Below, one piece after another: positions 28,238-37,468 of a DNA stretch of 64,000 nt. This DNA is from Roseobacter sp. MED193 (GTDB taxonomy: Bacteria > Pseudomonadota > Alphaproteobacteria > Rhodobacterales > Rhodobacteraceae). Positions within the stretch are counted from its first letter, which is position 1; each line of letters starts with the position of its first letter. Location of the stretch: positions 3,167,694-3,231,693 of the forward strand of contig NZ_CH902583.1 of the NCBI RefSeq assembly GCF_000152965.1, read 5' to 3'. Under the pieces are notes generated by a model that saw only the letters and a list, made by a program, of their open reading frames with translations, was not told the DNA's origin and did no database searches. A program made the position numbers and the translations under genes.

Positions 28238-29689
28238 TTATCCCTTCAGTTTGACGGCAACGTTTTTGGTCTGAACGTAGTTCCAAAGCGCCTCGCGCCC
28301 TTTTTCGCGGCCATGGCCGGATTTTCCGTAGCCTCCAAAGGGGGTTTCGACGCCGCCCGCATACCATTCGTTGACAAAAACCTGCCCCGCTCGCAGGGCC
28401 CGTGCAGCACTGGTGGCGCGGTCCAAATCGGCGGTAAAGACCCCCGCGACAAGGCCAAAATCGGTCCCGTTGGCGATCTCGATCGCCTCGGCGTCACTGC
28501 GAAAGGGCATGACCGACAGAACTGGGCCAAAGACCTCTTGCTGCGCAATTTCCATGTCAGGTGCTACAGATAGCACGGTTGGCTCCATAAAGGCGCCGAC
28601 GTGGTTGAGCGCATGGCCACCCGCCACAAGTTGCGCTTTCTGGTCTTGGGCCGCCGCCACCATTTGAACGGCGTGGTCGCGCTGAGCGTTCGAAACCATC
28701 GCGCCCATGTTGGCCCCAAATGTGTCCCGTTCGACCCCCGGCCCGACAGACAGGCCGCGCGCGACGGCTTCGGCGCGTTCCAGCATCTCGGCGTGGCGGC
28801 TTTCGTGCACGATCACGCGGGACATGGCAGAACAGACTTGGCCTGCGTTGAAGTAGATGCCCCAGCGGATGTCAGCCTCGAACGCTTCAAGGTCCGCGTC
28901 TGCATGAACGATGGCTGCGGATTTGCCGCCGAGTTCCAGTACGCAGGGCACCACGTTGCCAGCGGCGGTCTTTGCAATCGCAATCCCGGTCGGAACTGAG
29001 CCAGTGAAGACGATCTGGTTCACATCCGGGTGCGCCGATAGGGCGGCACCTGCCTCGTGGCCTAATCCGCACAGGATGTTGACCGCTCCTCTGGGCAATC
29101 CAACTGCTTCGGCTGCATGGGCGAACCAGGCATTCGTTAGCGGTGTTAGCTCTGGCGTTTTGACCACGCAGGCGTTGCCCGTCGCCAGTGCAGCAGACAG
29201 GGACCGTGCGGTCATTTCAAGCGGGTAGTTCCACGGGATGATCTGGCCTGAGACGCCAAGGGGTTCGTGTTCCGTCCAGTCGAAATAGCCCGCACCCAGC
29301 GGGATTGATCGGCCTTCAACGGTGCTGGCCTGATTGCCGTAATATTCAAAATAAAGGGCGGCCCCTTCGACCTCGATTATTGCCTCCCAAAGAGGTTTCC
29401 CTTGTTCAAGTGTCAGCAGACGGGCGATGTCGTCTTTGTGGTCCAGCAGATAGCGGCCCATGGCTTGGACCAGGCGGCCCCGTTCAATCGGGCGCATATC
29501 GCGCAGAGCGCCTGACAGGTGAATGCGTTTTGCAGCCTGCACCGCGCGGTCCACGTCGCCTGCATCTGCCAGCGCATGAGCGGCAAGGACGGTCCCCGTC
29601 GCCGGATCGACCACATCAATCCGACCCGCGCTGCCATCGACCCATGCGCCATCGATATAGTTCTGCCAATAGTCTTTGATCTCAGCCAT
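28238..29689 (-). CDS. NAD(P)-dependent aldehyde dehydrogenase
   Basis: A 483-aa ALDH-superfamily enzyme with all catalytic parts: the Asn in IIPWNYPLEM (about N153), LELGGKSAAI with the general-base Glu (about E252), and FNAGQVCSAMSR with the nucleophile Cys (about C286), plus EVFGPVLSVMPF. The overall look is of betaine/aminoaldehyde-type ALDHs. The ATG at 29689 follows AGAGG and is preferred over the TTG at 29692; the coding region overlaps the Rieske oxygenase stop. It would oxidise an aldehyde generated in the pathway, such as a semialdehyde left after N-dealkylation or deamination. Confidence 0.92.
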   Translation of the reverse strand: MAEIKDYWQNYIDGAWVDGSAGRIDVVDPATGTVLAAHALADAGDVDRAVQAAKRIHLSGALRDMRPIERGRLVQAMGRYLLDHKDDIARLLTLEQGKPLWEAIIEVEGAALYFEYYGNQASTVEGRSIPLGAGYFDWTEHEPLGVSGQIIPWNYPLEMTARSLSAALATGNACVVKTPELTPLTNAWFAHAAEAVGLPRGAVNILCGLGHEAGAALSAHPDVNQIVFTGSVPTGIAIAKTAAGNVVPCVLELGGKSAAIVHADADLEAFEADIRWGIYFNAGQVCSAMSRVIVHESRHAEMLERAEAVARGLSVGPGVERDTFGANMGAMVSNAQRDHAVQMVAAAQDQKAQLVAGGHALNHVGAFMEPTVLSVAPDMEIAQQEVFGPVLSVMPFRSDAEAIEIANGTDFGLVAGVFTADLDRATSAARALRAGQVFVNEWYAGGVETPFGGYGKSGHGREKGREALWNYVQTKNVAVKLKG

Positions 29690-30770
29690 CAATTGCCTCT
29701 CGCATCCAGCGTTGCAGATGCATCACCGAATGTTCAGAATTCACACCACAATTCGGATCGACAACCAGCGGCCCAGGCACATAGCCCCGCGATTTCAGCC
29801 CGCGCTGGACACTTTCCACAAGGTGGATATCTTCCTCGACCGTGGTGGCCCGGTCCTGTTGTGCCATGCGGCGCACGGTTTCGTCGTCATAACCGCCAAT
29901 CGAATACCAGCCGCGCCAGACGACGACGTGATCGGCATCAATCGCGCGCCAGTGGTAGGTGTTCAGCAGATTCCCGGGATAGACTTGGAACGAGAACATC
30001 GGCCAAATGAACCAGCTTGAGTATTTGTCATTATTCTCAAAGCCGCTGTTGATGTCATAGCTCATCTGATCCAGCGGGCCGGATTCAGTTGTGTGGCGCA
30101 GGCAGTAGCCTTGGGGCTGGATATCGTAGGTTTCGGGCTTTATCACGCCAGTGGAAAAGGTTGGGTGGTTCAAGCTGCAATGATAGCATTCGGAATAATT
30201 CTCGACCGAGACCTTCCAGTTGCAATTCTCTGGGATATCGACCCATTCCAGCGGCTTCAGCTCCGCCCAATGAGGCAAGAAGCTTTCCAGTTCGGCACGT
30301 GCACCCGGAAACCAATCGTCCATAGGCTTGGCGCCCGCGTCGAGGTTGACGAAGATGAAACCCAGAAATTCTTCTGTGCGCACTTCGGTCAGGCAGATTT
30401 TGGACTTGTCGAACCCATCGACAGATTTGGTGTTGGGTGCCGCCCGTAAGCCGCCTGTTAGCTCATACGTCCATGCGTGATACGGACAGACAACGACGCG
30501 GGTTGATCCTTCGCCGCTGACAAGCTGATGGGCGCGGTGTTGGCAGACGTTGTAGAAGGTGCGGATCACCCCATCACGGCCCTTGATGCAAAACAGGCTC
30601 TCATCCGCGATGTCGAAGGCGAAATAATCGCCCGCGTTCTCCAACTGACTGGCGTGGCCCGCAAATTGCCATGTGCGCGCCAGAACACCTGCTTTTTCAG
30701 CAGCAAAGACGGTTGGGTCAGTGTAGTAGCGGGCTGCAAGCGACCGGACAGGTTCCGATATTGTGTTCAT
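29682..30770 (-). CDS. Rieske non-haem iron oxygenase, YeaW/CntA type (quaternary amine oxygenase)
   Basis: A 362-aa terminal oxygenase. The Rieske cluster ligands are C76 and H78 (NVCQHRAHQ) and C95 and H98 (VVCPYHAW). The mononuclear iron site is in VENYSECYHCSLNHP (H197, H202, with E194 before them). The C-terminal block VESVQRGLKSRGY is shared with YeaW and carnitine monooxygenase CntA, which act on quaternary ammonium compounds; GbcA and Stc2 are more distant relatives that demethylate glycine betaine and stachydrine. The likely reaction is oxidative C-N cleavage or N-demethylation of a betaine. No CntB/YeaX-type reductase is encoded nearby, so electrons must come from elsewhere. Its ATG overlaps the RpiR stop (ATGA). 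Confidence 0.9.
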   Translation of the reverse strand: MNTISEPVRSLAARYYTDPTVFAAEKAGVLARTWQFAGHASQLENAGDYFAFDIADESLFCIKGRDGVIRTFYNVCQHRAHQLVSGEGSTRVVVCPYHAWTYELTGGLRAAPNTKSVDGFDKSKICLTEVRTEEFLGFIFVNLDAGAKPMDDWFPGARAELESFLPHWAELKPLEWVDIPENCNWKVSVENYSECYHCSLNHPTFSTGVIKPETYDIQPQGYCLRHTTESGPLDQMSYDINSGFENNDKYSSWFIWPMFSFQVYPGNLLNTYHWRAIDADHVVVWRGWYSIGGYDDETVRRMAQQDRATTVEEDIHLVESVQRGLKSRGYVPGPLVVDPNCGVNSEHSVMHLQRWMREAIDG

Positions 30771-31663
30771 TCCGGCTCCTCCAAATAGATGCCAAGCTTG
30801 TGGCGGCGTTGATGGAATTTTTCGACACGCTCGACGATTTCCTCGGAGGCGACGGCGATGACAAAGCTGAGCAGTGTTTCCAGCAGAGCAATCGCGGAGA
30901 CTGATGACGGAAAGAACTGAGGTGTATCGACGGCGACTACAAACCCGTGGTCTGCCGCGCGGATGATCGGGCTGGCGGGGCTGTCACTGAGGCCGATGAT
31001 TGTCATGCCTTGTTCGCGGGCAACCTCAAGTGCCGCAATAACCTCAGAGCGATAGGGGCGCATCGACATCGCGATCAGAACATCGCGATTGTCGGCCCAG
31101 GCCAGATCATCCACGGCCGTGGAACCGGGGCGCGGGATGGCATGGAACTGTGTCATGCCGGTAGAGGCCAAATAGGTGAAATTGCGGGCATTGGCGTTGT
31201 TCACGCCGACGCCCAGCGTGAAGACTTGTCGACTGCCCCAGATGGCCTCAGCGGCCAGCTTCATGGCCTCGGCATCAATGCCTGAAAAGGTGTCTTCAAG
31301 ATTGCGGATCGCAGCCTCTGCCATATCGGCATAGAGCCCGCCGAGATCACCAGACTTGCGGATGTCTTGCAGCCAGCGGGCGCGGTCGGGAAAGCTGGCA
31401 GTGCCTTGCCGAATCGCATCTCGGAAGGGGGCGCGGAAATCATCGTAGCCCTCAAATCCCACTTGGCGGGCCATTCGCACGAAGGTGTTCGGCTTGACGC
31501 TTGCGGCTTCGGCAATCTCGCGCACGGTCGACACCCCCACGTCGTTTGGGTTCTCAAGCACATAGCGTGCTGCCTTTTGCGCCTCCGGTGTGAGAGCTTC
31601 CCATTCTTCGGTCAGCCGGTCCAGAACTTGCGATGATACATTTGTGCCATTCATGATTGACAT
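30767..31663 (-). CDS. RpiR-family (HTH_6 + SIS) transcriptional regulator
   Basis: A 298-aa regulator: N-terminal HTH_6 domain (LDRLTEEWEALTPEAQKAAR, STVREIAEAASVKPNTFVRM) and a C-terminal SIS phosphosugar-type domain from about residue 120 (GSRQVFTLGVGVNNANARNF, ADNRDVLIAMSMRPYRSEVI). It heads the leftward operon (regulator-oxygenase-ALDH-CMD) with overlapping genes, and faces the flavoprotein operon across only about 62 bp, so it probably controls both arms. Start MSIMNG at 31663 is chosen; MNGTNV at 31654 is possible, and a frame to 31714 would use up the divergent promoter. Confidence 0.87.
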   Translation of the reverse strand: MSIMNGTNVSSQVLDRLTEEWEALTPEAQKAARYVLENPNDVGVSTVREIAEAASVKPNTFVRMARQVGFEGYDDFRAPFRDAIRQGTASFPDRARWLQDIRKSGDLGGLYADMAEAAIRNLEDTFSGIDAEAMKLAAEAIWGSRQVFTLGVGVNNANARNFTYLASTGMTQFHAIPRPGSTAVDDLAWADNRDVLIAMSMRPYRSEVIAALEVAREQGMTIIGLSDSPASPIIRAADHGFVVAVDTPQFFPSSVSAIALLETLLSFVIAVASEEIVERVEKFHQRRHKLGIYLEEPE

Positions 31664-31725
31664 TGGTACATACGTTCTCCTAGCCTGTCCACACATTTTG
31701 CGACTCCCAGACAAAGGAAGCGACC

Positions 31726-34182
31726 ATGTCGGAAAAAATCTTTCCCACCCAGGCCCGCGTGGTCATCGTCGGCGGCGGAGTCATGGGGGTCGGGTTGGCC
31801 TACCATCTGGCGCATGAAGGGTGGGGCGATGACGTGGTCCTGCTGGAAAAAGCGGAGCTGACCTCTGGTAGCACTTGGCATGCGGCGGGGCAGATCACCC
31901 ACTCAACCTCCAGCTTTAGCCTTGGCAAATGCGTTGATTACAACATTGGCCTCTATTCCGGCGGGCTTGAGGCCGAGACGGGTCAAGCGGTGACGTGGCA
32001 TGGCTGCGGCTCGTTCAGACTGGCCTATACCGAGGATGAAATGGACTGGCTGCGCCACACGCTGTCTGTCGGACGCACGTTGGGGTTCAATATTGAATTG
32101 GTCGGGCCTGAGAAGGTGGCTGAATTGCATCCATTCTACAATCTCGAAGGTGTTCTGGGGGCACTGCACACACCCGATGACGGCCACGTGGATCCGACGA
32201 ATGTGACCATGGCCATGGCGGCGGGCGCCCGGGCCAAGGGCGCCCGGATCATCCGCCGTTGTCGCGCCACGAACATCACCCAAGCCGAAAGCGGCGAATG
32301 GGTGGTCGAAACCGAGAAGGGCACAATCACCTGCGAACATGTGGTCAACGCTGGCGGCACCTATGCCCGCCAGATGGGGGAATGGTCTGGGCTGCAACTG
32401 CCCATGACATCAATGACGCACCATTATTTTGTCACAGACGAGGTGCCGGAATTCCAGAATTTGGAACGCGAACTGCCCGTTATTCGCGATGATCGCAAAG
32501 TCTCTGGTTACATCCGGATGGAGCAGAAGAAGGGGCTGATTGGTATCTATGAGAAGGCCAACCCCAACACGGTCTGGGAAGATCACTGCCCGTGGGAGGC
32601 AGAGAACGAGCTGTTCGATGCTGACTATGATCGCGTCATGCCATGGCTTGAAGAGAGCCTCAATCGTATGTCGATCTTTGCCGATCTGGGCATCGCCCGC
32701 GATGTGCACGGCGCGATCTCGCATCCCCCCGATGGCAATCCGCTGATCGGCCCTGCTCCGGGTGTGCGCAATTACTGGTGCTGTTGCGGCACGCAGATCG
32801 GCATTGGTTGGGGGCCGGGTCTTACGCGAGAGTTAGCGCGCTGGATGGTCCATGGGGCTGCGGATATTTCGATGCGCGATTACGATCCACGCCGTTTTGG
32901 CAGCTATGCCACCAAGGAGTGGCAGGTGGTGAAGGCCCGCGAGGATTACTGTTTGCGGCATGAAATCCCGTTCCCGCATTTCAACCGTCTTGCAGGGCGA
33001 CCGATCAAACCCTCGCCCTTGCATGAGACACTGAAAGCCAAGGGAGCGGTGCACGAAGAGGTTTACGGCTTTGAACGCCCCCGCTGGTTTGCCCGTAATG
33101 GCGTCGCGCAAGAGGATCACTACTCCTTCCGCCGGACGGTTGTTGATGACATGGTGGCGACTGAGGTCAAGGCCGTGCGCGAAAGCGTGGGGATCATGGA
33201 TGTCACCGCCTTCACCAAGATTGAAGTGGCTGGCCCCGATGCCTACGCCCTGCTGGATCGGCTCACCGCGAACCGGATGCCGCAGAAGGTCGGGTCCATC
33301 ACGCTCACTCATATGTTGAACCGTGCGGGCCGGATCGAGTTGGAGACCACCATCGTGCGCATGGCTGAGGATCGCCTTTACTTGGTCTGCGCCGCCTTCT
33401 TTGAACAGCGCTTGCTGGATCATCTGGAAGCGCACCGCGATGGCGCTGATGCCATCGTGACTGCCTTGTCCAGCACATGGGGCGCGCTGTCACTGAACGG
33501 GCCAAGGTCCCGCGATGTGCTGGGTGCTTGCACCGATGCGGCGCTGGACAATGCGTCTTTCCGCTGGCTATCCGCGCAGAAAATCACCATCGCCGGCCAC
33601 AAGGTCTGGGCCTTGCGTGTGTCCTATGCTGGCGAGTTGGGCTGGGAATTGCACATGCCATATGCCGCGATGGTCGATGTTTACAGCGCGCTTTGGTCCG
33701 CAGGCCAGGCGTATGGCATAACGGATTACGGCAGCTTTGCGATGAACGCGATGCGGATGGAAAAGGGCTTCAAAGGTGCGGGCGAGCTGACTAACGAGGT
33801 GACACTGGTCGAGGCCGATGTGCTTCGCTTTGCGCGCACGGACAAGGACTACCTTGGCCGCGACAAGACGCTCAATAGCGAAATGGCATGGATCTGCGCC
33901 TACCTTGAGATTGAGCCGGATGGCGAGATTGACGGCCATGGTGGTGAGGCGATCTTGCTGAATGGCACCGTTGTCGGGTCTACCGCTTCAGTAGCATACG
34001 GCCCGACCGTGGGCAAAATCCTTGCCTTTGCCTATATCAAACCGCAGGCGGCTGACCCCGGCACGGCGCTTGAGGTTGTTATCCATGGCTCGCCCCGAAA
34101 GGCACGCGTGCTGGGCGAGCCCGCGTATGATCCGCAAAGTTTGCTGCCACGCACGGATGCCGTGCTGGAGCCAGCACCGTGA
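31726..34182 (+). CDS. Dimethylglycine/sarcosine dehydrogenase-like flavoprotein with GcvT domain
   Basis: An 818-aa two-module enzyme. The N-terminal DAO module has the FAD motif VVIVGGGVMGVGLAYHLA and GSTWHAAGQ with W51-H52, the position of covalent FAD attachment in dimethylglycine dehydrogenase. A central FAO_M-type linker precedes a C-terminal GcvT-like aminomethyltransferase module (about residues 430-810; SYAGELGWELHMP, MRMEKGFKG). Enzymes of this build oxidatively demethylate N-methyl amino acids and pass the C1 unit to tetrahydrofolate. Here it would act after the Rieske oxygenase. AAGGA precedes the ATG. The next gene overlaps its stop (GTGA). Confidence 0.9.
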   Translation: MSEKIFPTQARVVIVGGGVMGVGLAYHLAHEGWGDDVVLLEKAELTSGSTWHAAGQITHSTSSFSLGKCVDYNIGLYSGGLEAETGQAVTWHGCGSFRLAYTEDEMDWLRHTLSVGRTLGFNIELVGPEKVAELHPFYNLEGVLGALHTPDDGHVDPTNVTMAMAAGARAKGARIIRRCRATNITQAESGEWVVETEKGTITCEHVVNAGGTYARQMGEWSGLQLPMTSMTHHYFVTDEVPEFQNLERELPVIRDDRKVSGYIRMEQKKGLIGIYEKANPNTVWEDHCPWEAENELFDADYDRVMPWLEESLNRMSIFADLGIARDVHGAISHPPDGNPLIGPAPGVRNYWCCCGTQIGIGWGPGLTRELARWMVHGAADISMRDYDPRRFGSYATKEWQVVKAREDYCLRHEIPFPHFNRLAGRPIKPSPLHETLKAKGAVHEEVYGFERPRWFARNGVAQEDHYSFRRTVVDDMVATEVKAVRESVGIMDVTAFTKIEVAGPDAYALLDRLTANRMPQKVGSITLTHMLNRAGRIELETTIVRMAEDRLYLVCAAFFEQRLLDHLEAHRDGADAIVTALSSTWGALSLNGPRSRDVLGACTDAALDNASFRWLSAQKITIAGHKVWALRVSYAGELGWELHMPYAAMVDVYSALWSAGQAYGITDYGSFAMNAMRMEKGFKGAGELTNEVTLVEADVLRFARTDKDYLGRDKTLNSEMAWICAYLEIEPDGEIDGHGGEAILLNGTVVGSTASVAYGPTVGKILAFAYIKPQAADPGTALEVVIHGSPRKARVLGEPAYDPQSLLPRTDAVLEPAP

Positions 34183-35261
34183 GCTTGCCAGCAACGATGC
34201 GCGCTGTGGTCACGATGGGACACGGCGATCTGGATCAACTGGTGTTGCATCCCGACTGGCCGCGCCCCGATCCTGAGCCGGGTGAGGTGCTTATCCGCGT
34301 CGGCGCTTGCGGGCTGAACAACACCGATGTGAACACGCGCTCTGGCTGGTACTCCAAGACAGTGACGGATGCCACAACGGGCGGTGCCTTTGACGAGGTG
34401 GGCGAAGATGACCCGACATGGGGCGGCGCACCGATCACCTTTCCGCGCATTCAGGGGGCTGATGTCTGCGGCACCATCGTTGCCGTGGGCGCAGGTGTCG
34501 ATGCCGCGCGTATTGGCGAGCGCGTCATCACGGACGGCTGGCTGAGAGACGCAGACGCGCCTGAGGACATGAACAAGACCGGATATTTCGGGTCAGAGCG
34601 CAATGGTGGCTTTGCCGAATATACGACCATACCGTCCAGCAATGCCCTGGACGTGAATTCCACGCTGAGCGACGCCGAACTGGCGACATTTTCTTGCTCT
34701 TATTCTACGGCTGAAGGCATGTTGACCCGCGCCCGGGTTACGGCGGACGATACAGTGCTCATCCCCGGCGCGTCCGGCGGTGTAGGCGGTGCGCTGGTGC
34801 AACTGGCCAAACGCCGTGGTGCGCGGGTTATCGCAATAGCATCAGAGGGGAAACACAGCGATGTGGCGGCCCTTGGTCCGGATATGATCCTGCCGCGCGC
34901 GCCTGCCCATCTGCGCAGTGCTTTGGGCGATGAACGCATTACGGTCGTGGCCGATGTTGTCGGTGGCCCGTATTGGCCCAGCTTGATCGACATCCTGGAA
35001 CGGGGCGGGCGCTACACCTGCTCGGGCGCGATTGCAGGGCCGATGGTGTCCCTTGATCTGCGCACCTTCTATCTGCGTGATCTGACGTTCACAGGCTCGA
35101 CCGTCATTGATCTGGAAGTCATGCCCAACATCGTGCGCTATATTGAGGAAGGCGCGATCAAGCCCTCCCTCGCCGCCACCTATCCACTTGAGGATTTGCG
35201 CGCTGCCCAGAGCGCTTTCATCGCCAAAGAGCACACTGGCAACATCGTCGTGACGCCATGA
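34179..35261 (+). CDS. MDR-family zinc-free oxidoreductase (quinone reductase-like)
   Basis: A 360-aa medium-chain dehydrogenase/reductase: CGLNNTDVNTRSGWYS at the substrate end, a GSERNGGFAEYTTIP block, and the nucleotide-binding VLIPGASGGVGGALVQLAKRRG. No catalytic-zinc cysteine pair is evident, which fits the quinone-oxidoreductase or crotonyl-CoA-reductase-like branch. The start is a GTG overlapping the flavoprotein stop; an ATG lies at 34,197. It is unrelated in close sequence to the reductase at 20,996. Its role in the pathway is not clear: reduction of an enone or unsaturated intermediate would fit the enolase-superfamily partners. Confidence 0.85.
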   Translation: MSLPATMRAVVTMGHGDLDQLVLHPDWPRPDPEPGEVLIRVGACGLNNTDVNTRSGWYSKTVTDATTGGAFDEVGEDDPTWGGAPITFPRIQGADVCGTIVAVGAGVDAARIGERVITDGWLRDADAPEDMNKTGYFGSERNGGFAEYTTIPSSNALDVNSTLSDAELATFSCSYSTAEGMLTRARVTADDTVLIPGASGGVGGALVQLAKRRGARVIAIASEGKHSDVAALGPDMILPRAPAHLRSALGDERITVVADVVGGPYWPSLIDILERGGRYTCSGAIAGPMVSLDLRTFYLRDLTFTGSTVIDLEVMPNIVRYIEEGAIKPSLAATYPLEDLRAAQSAFIAKEHTGNIVVTP

Positions 35262-36364
35262 AGATCACCCGCATCACCGTCTATCAGATTGCCTTACCGC
35301 TGGAGCATCCTTATTGGCTGTCCGGTGGGCGGCTCAAGTTCGAGGTTCTCGATGCCACGCTGGTGAAAATCGAAACCGGTACGGGACTCACGGGCTGGGG
35401 CGAAGGCACGCCCTGGGGACATACCTATGTGCCTGCCCATGGTCCGGGCATCCGCGCAGGGATCGAGACGATGGCCCCCTTCATCATTGGCCTTGATCCG
35501 CGCCGGGGACTGGAAATCGAGCGGGCGATGGACCTTGCGCTGCCGGGGCATCTCTATGCCAAATCCCCCATCGACATGGCCTGTTGGGACATCGCAGGCC
35601 AAGCGGCGGGCCTTTCGATTGCTGATCTGATGGGCGGCGGATCGCGCACGCCGCGACCGATCGCGTCGTCTGTCGGGGCAAAGACCGTGGAAGAAACCCG
35701 CGCCGTTATCGAGCGTTACCGCCAGCGCGGCTATGTTGCCCATTCGGTTAAAATCGGCGGCGATATAGAACGCGATATCGCACGCGTGCGTGATGTGGAA
35801 AGTCTGCGTCGCGATGGCGAAATCGTCCTCTATGACGTCAATCGCGGCTGGACCCGCCAGCAGGCCTTACGTGTTATGTCCGCAACCGAAGACCTGAACG
35901 TGATGTTTGAGCAACCCTGCGAAAGCCTTGACGACATCGCGGCGATCGCAGGCAAATATGCGGCGCCTGTGTCTGTCGATGAAAGCCTTGTGACATTGCA
36001 AGACGCCGCCCGCATTGCGAGGGACGGATTGGCTGAGGTGTTTGGCATCAAGTTGAACCGCGTGGGTGGCCTGACCAAGGCAGCACGTATGCGCGACATC
36101 GCCTTGGCACACGGTATCGATATGTTTGTCATGGCGACGGGCGGGTCTGTGCTGGCCGACGCTGAGGCGCTGCATCTGGCCGCGACTATTCCGGATGCAA
36201 ACTGCCACGCGGTCTGGGCGTGCCAGGATATGATCACGCTGGACATCGCAGGCGGGCGTGGCCCACGCAATATTGACGGCCACCTCCACCTAACGGAAGC
36301 GCCGGGTCTCGGCGTGCATCCCGACGAAGATGTCTTGGGCGATCCGGTGGGGGTGTACGGATGA
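35258..36364 (+). CDS. Enolase-superfamily enzyme (MLE subgroup) 1
   Basis: A 368-aa mandelate racemase/muconate lactonising enzyme family protein. Acid-base and metal residues can be placed: K165 (HSVKIGG), D193 (LYDVNRGW), E218 (MFEQPC), D241/E242 (SVDESL) and K265 (GIKLNRVGG). The KxGG instead of KxK and the EQPC block recall the proline-betaine 2-epimerase HpbD and cis-3-hydroxyproline dehydratase branch. It would abstract the alpha proton of a carboxylate substrate, giving epimerisation or dehydration. ATGA overlaps on both sides couple it to its neighbours. The exact reaction is inferred from family and context. Confidence 0.86.
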   Translation: MKITRITVYQIALPLEHPYWLSGGRLKFEVLDATLVKIETGTGLTGWGEGTPWGHTYVPAHGPGIRAGIETMAPFIIGLDPRRGLEIERAMDLALPGHLYAKSPIDMACWDIAGQAAGLSIADLMGGGSRTPRPIASSVGAKTVEETRAVIERYRQRGYVAHSVKIGGDIERDIARVRDVESLRRDGEIVLYDVNRGWTRQQALRVMSATEDLNVMFEQPCESLDDIAAIAGKYAAPVSVDESLVTLQDAARIARDGLAEVFGIKLNRVGGLTKAARMRDIALAHGIDMFVMATGGSVLADAEALHLAATIPDANCHAVWACQDMITLDIAGGRGPRNIDGHLHLTEAPGLGVHPDEDVLGDPVGVYG

Positions 36365-37464
36365 AGATCAAACGCCTCTCTCTTTGGCATGTGCCGCTGA
36401 CCAGTCACACGGCCTATTACATGGCAGAAGGCAAAACCTGCGACACGGTTGAAACAGCGGTGCTTTGCATTGAAACCGACACAGGCCTGACCGGCTGGGG
36501 CGAGGTTTGCCCGATCCCGCATTACCTGCCTGCCTACGCGCGCGGTGTGGGGCCGGCGTTGTCCGAGCTTGCACCGGTTATTCTTAGCGCTGATCCCATC
36601 GGGCCAGAGGCGCTCATGGCCAAAGCAGACGCCTATTTACCCGATCATCGTTATGCTAAATCGGCGCTTGATATCGCCCTTTGGGATCTTACCGGGCAAG
36701 CCGCGGGGCTTCCACTTCATGCGCTTCTCGGTGGGCAAAGGCAGGCTGATTTGCCGCTGTATCATTCGATTACCTGTATTGAGCCTGACGAAATGGCTCG
36801 CATCGCAATTGAGGCACAGGCGCAGGGTATGACCCAGTTTCAAGCGAAATTGGGTGCGTCGGGTGACTGGCAAACGGATGTCGAGAGATTGATCAAGGTG
36901 CGCGAGGCCGTTGGCAGTGGGCCCATTCTTTATGGCGACTGGAACTGTGGCTCGACCTCACTGGATGCAACGCGCACGGGCCGCGCAGTGGCACATCTGG
37001 ATATCATGCTGGAACAGCCCTGCGCCACGATCGAAGATTGCGCGCGTGTGCACAGTGCCACAGGCCTTCCCATGAAGCTTGACGAATTGGTCCACGACAC
37101 GGCCAGCCTCCTGAAGGCGCATCAGTTGGGGCTAATGGACGTTGCCGCACTCAAACTGTCAAAGTTTGGGGGACTATCGGCCACCCGGCGTGCGCGTGAT
37201 CTTTGCCTGCATCTGGGGGCCAAGATGTGCGTTGAGGACACGTGGGGAAGCGACATCACAACAGCAGCCGTCCTGCATCTTGGTGCCGCCACTGATCCTG
37301 CAAGGGTGCTGAATGTCTGTGACCTGTCTGGCTACGTCTCGCCGCGTCTTGCCCAGGATGCGCCCACGCGCGCACAGGGCCGCATCGCCCCACCCCAAGC
37401 GGCGGGCCTTGGCATCGCCGTTGACAAAACCGCCCTGGGCCAACCTGAACTAATACTGGACTGA
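36361..37464 (+). CDS. Enolase-superfamily enzyme (MLE subgroup) 2
   Basis: A 367-aa paralogue of the preceding gene, well diverged from it. Catalytic residues fall at the same positions: K163 (QAKLGAS), D193 (LYGDWNCG), E218 (MLEQPC), D241/E242 (KLDELV) and K265 (ALKLSKFGG). KLGA matches the form seen in hydroxyproline-betaine epimerase HpbD. The third ligand region has DELV instead of DESL, so substrate preference should differ from copy 1. Two tandem members in one operon suggest either two successive proton-abstraction steps or handling of two stereoisomers. Confidence 0.86.
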   Translation: MKIKRLSLWHVPLTSHTAYYMAEGKTCDTVETAVLCIETDTGLTGWGEVCPIPHYLPAYARGVGPALSELAPVILSADPIGPEALMAKADAYLPDHRYAKSALDIALWDLTGQAAGLPLHALLGGQRQADLPLYHSITCIEPDEMARIAIEAQAQGMTQFQAKLGASGDWQTDVERLIKVREAVGSGPILYGDWNCGSTSLDATRTGRAVAHLDIMLEQPCATIEDCARVHSATGLPMKLDELVHDTASLLKAHQLGLMDVAALKLSKFGGLSATRRARDLCLHLGAKMCVEDTWGSDITTAAVLHLGAATDPARVLNVCDLSGYVSPRLAQDAPTRAQGRIAPPQAAGLGIAVDKTALGQPELILD

Positions 37465-37468
37465 GAAT

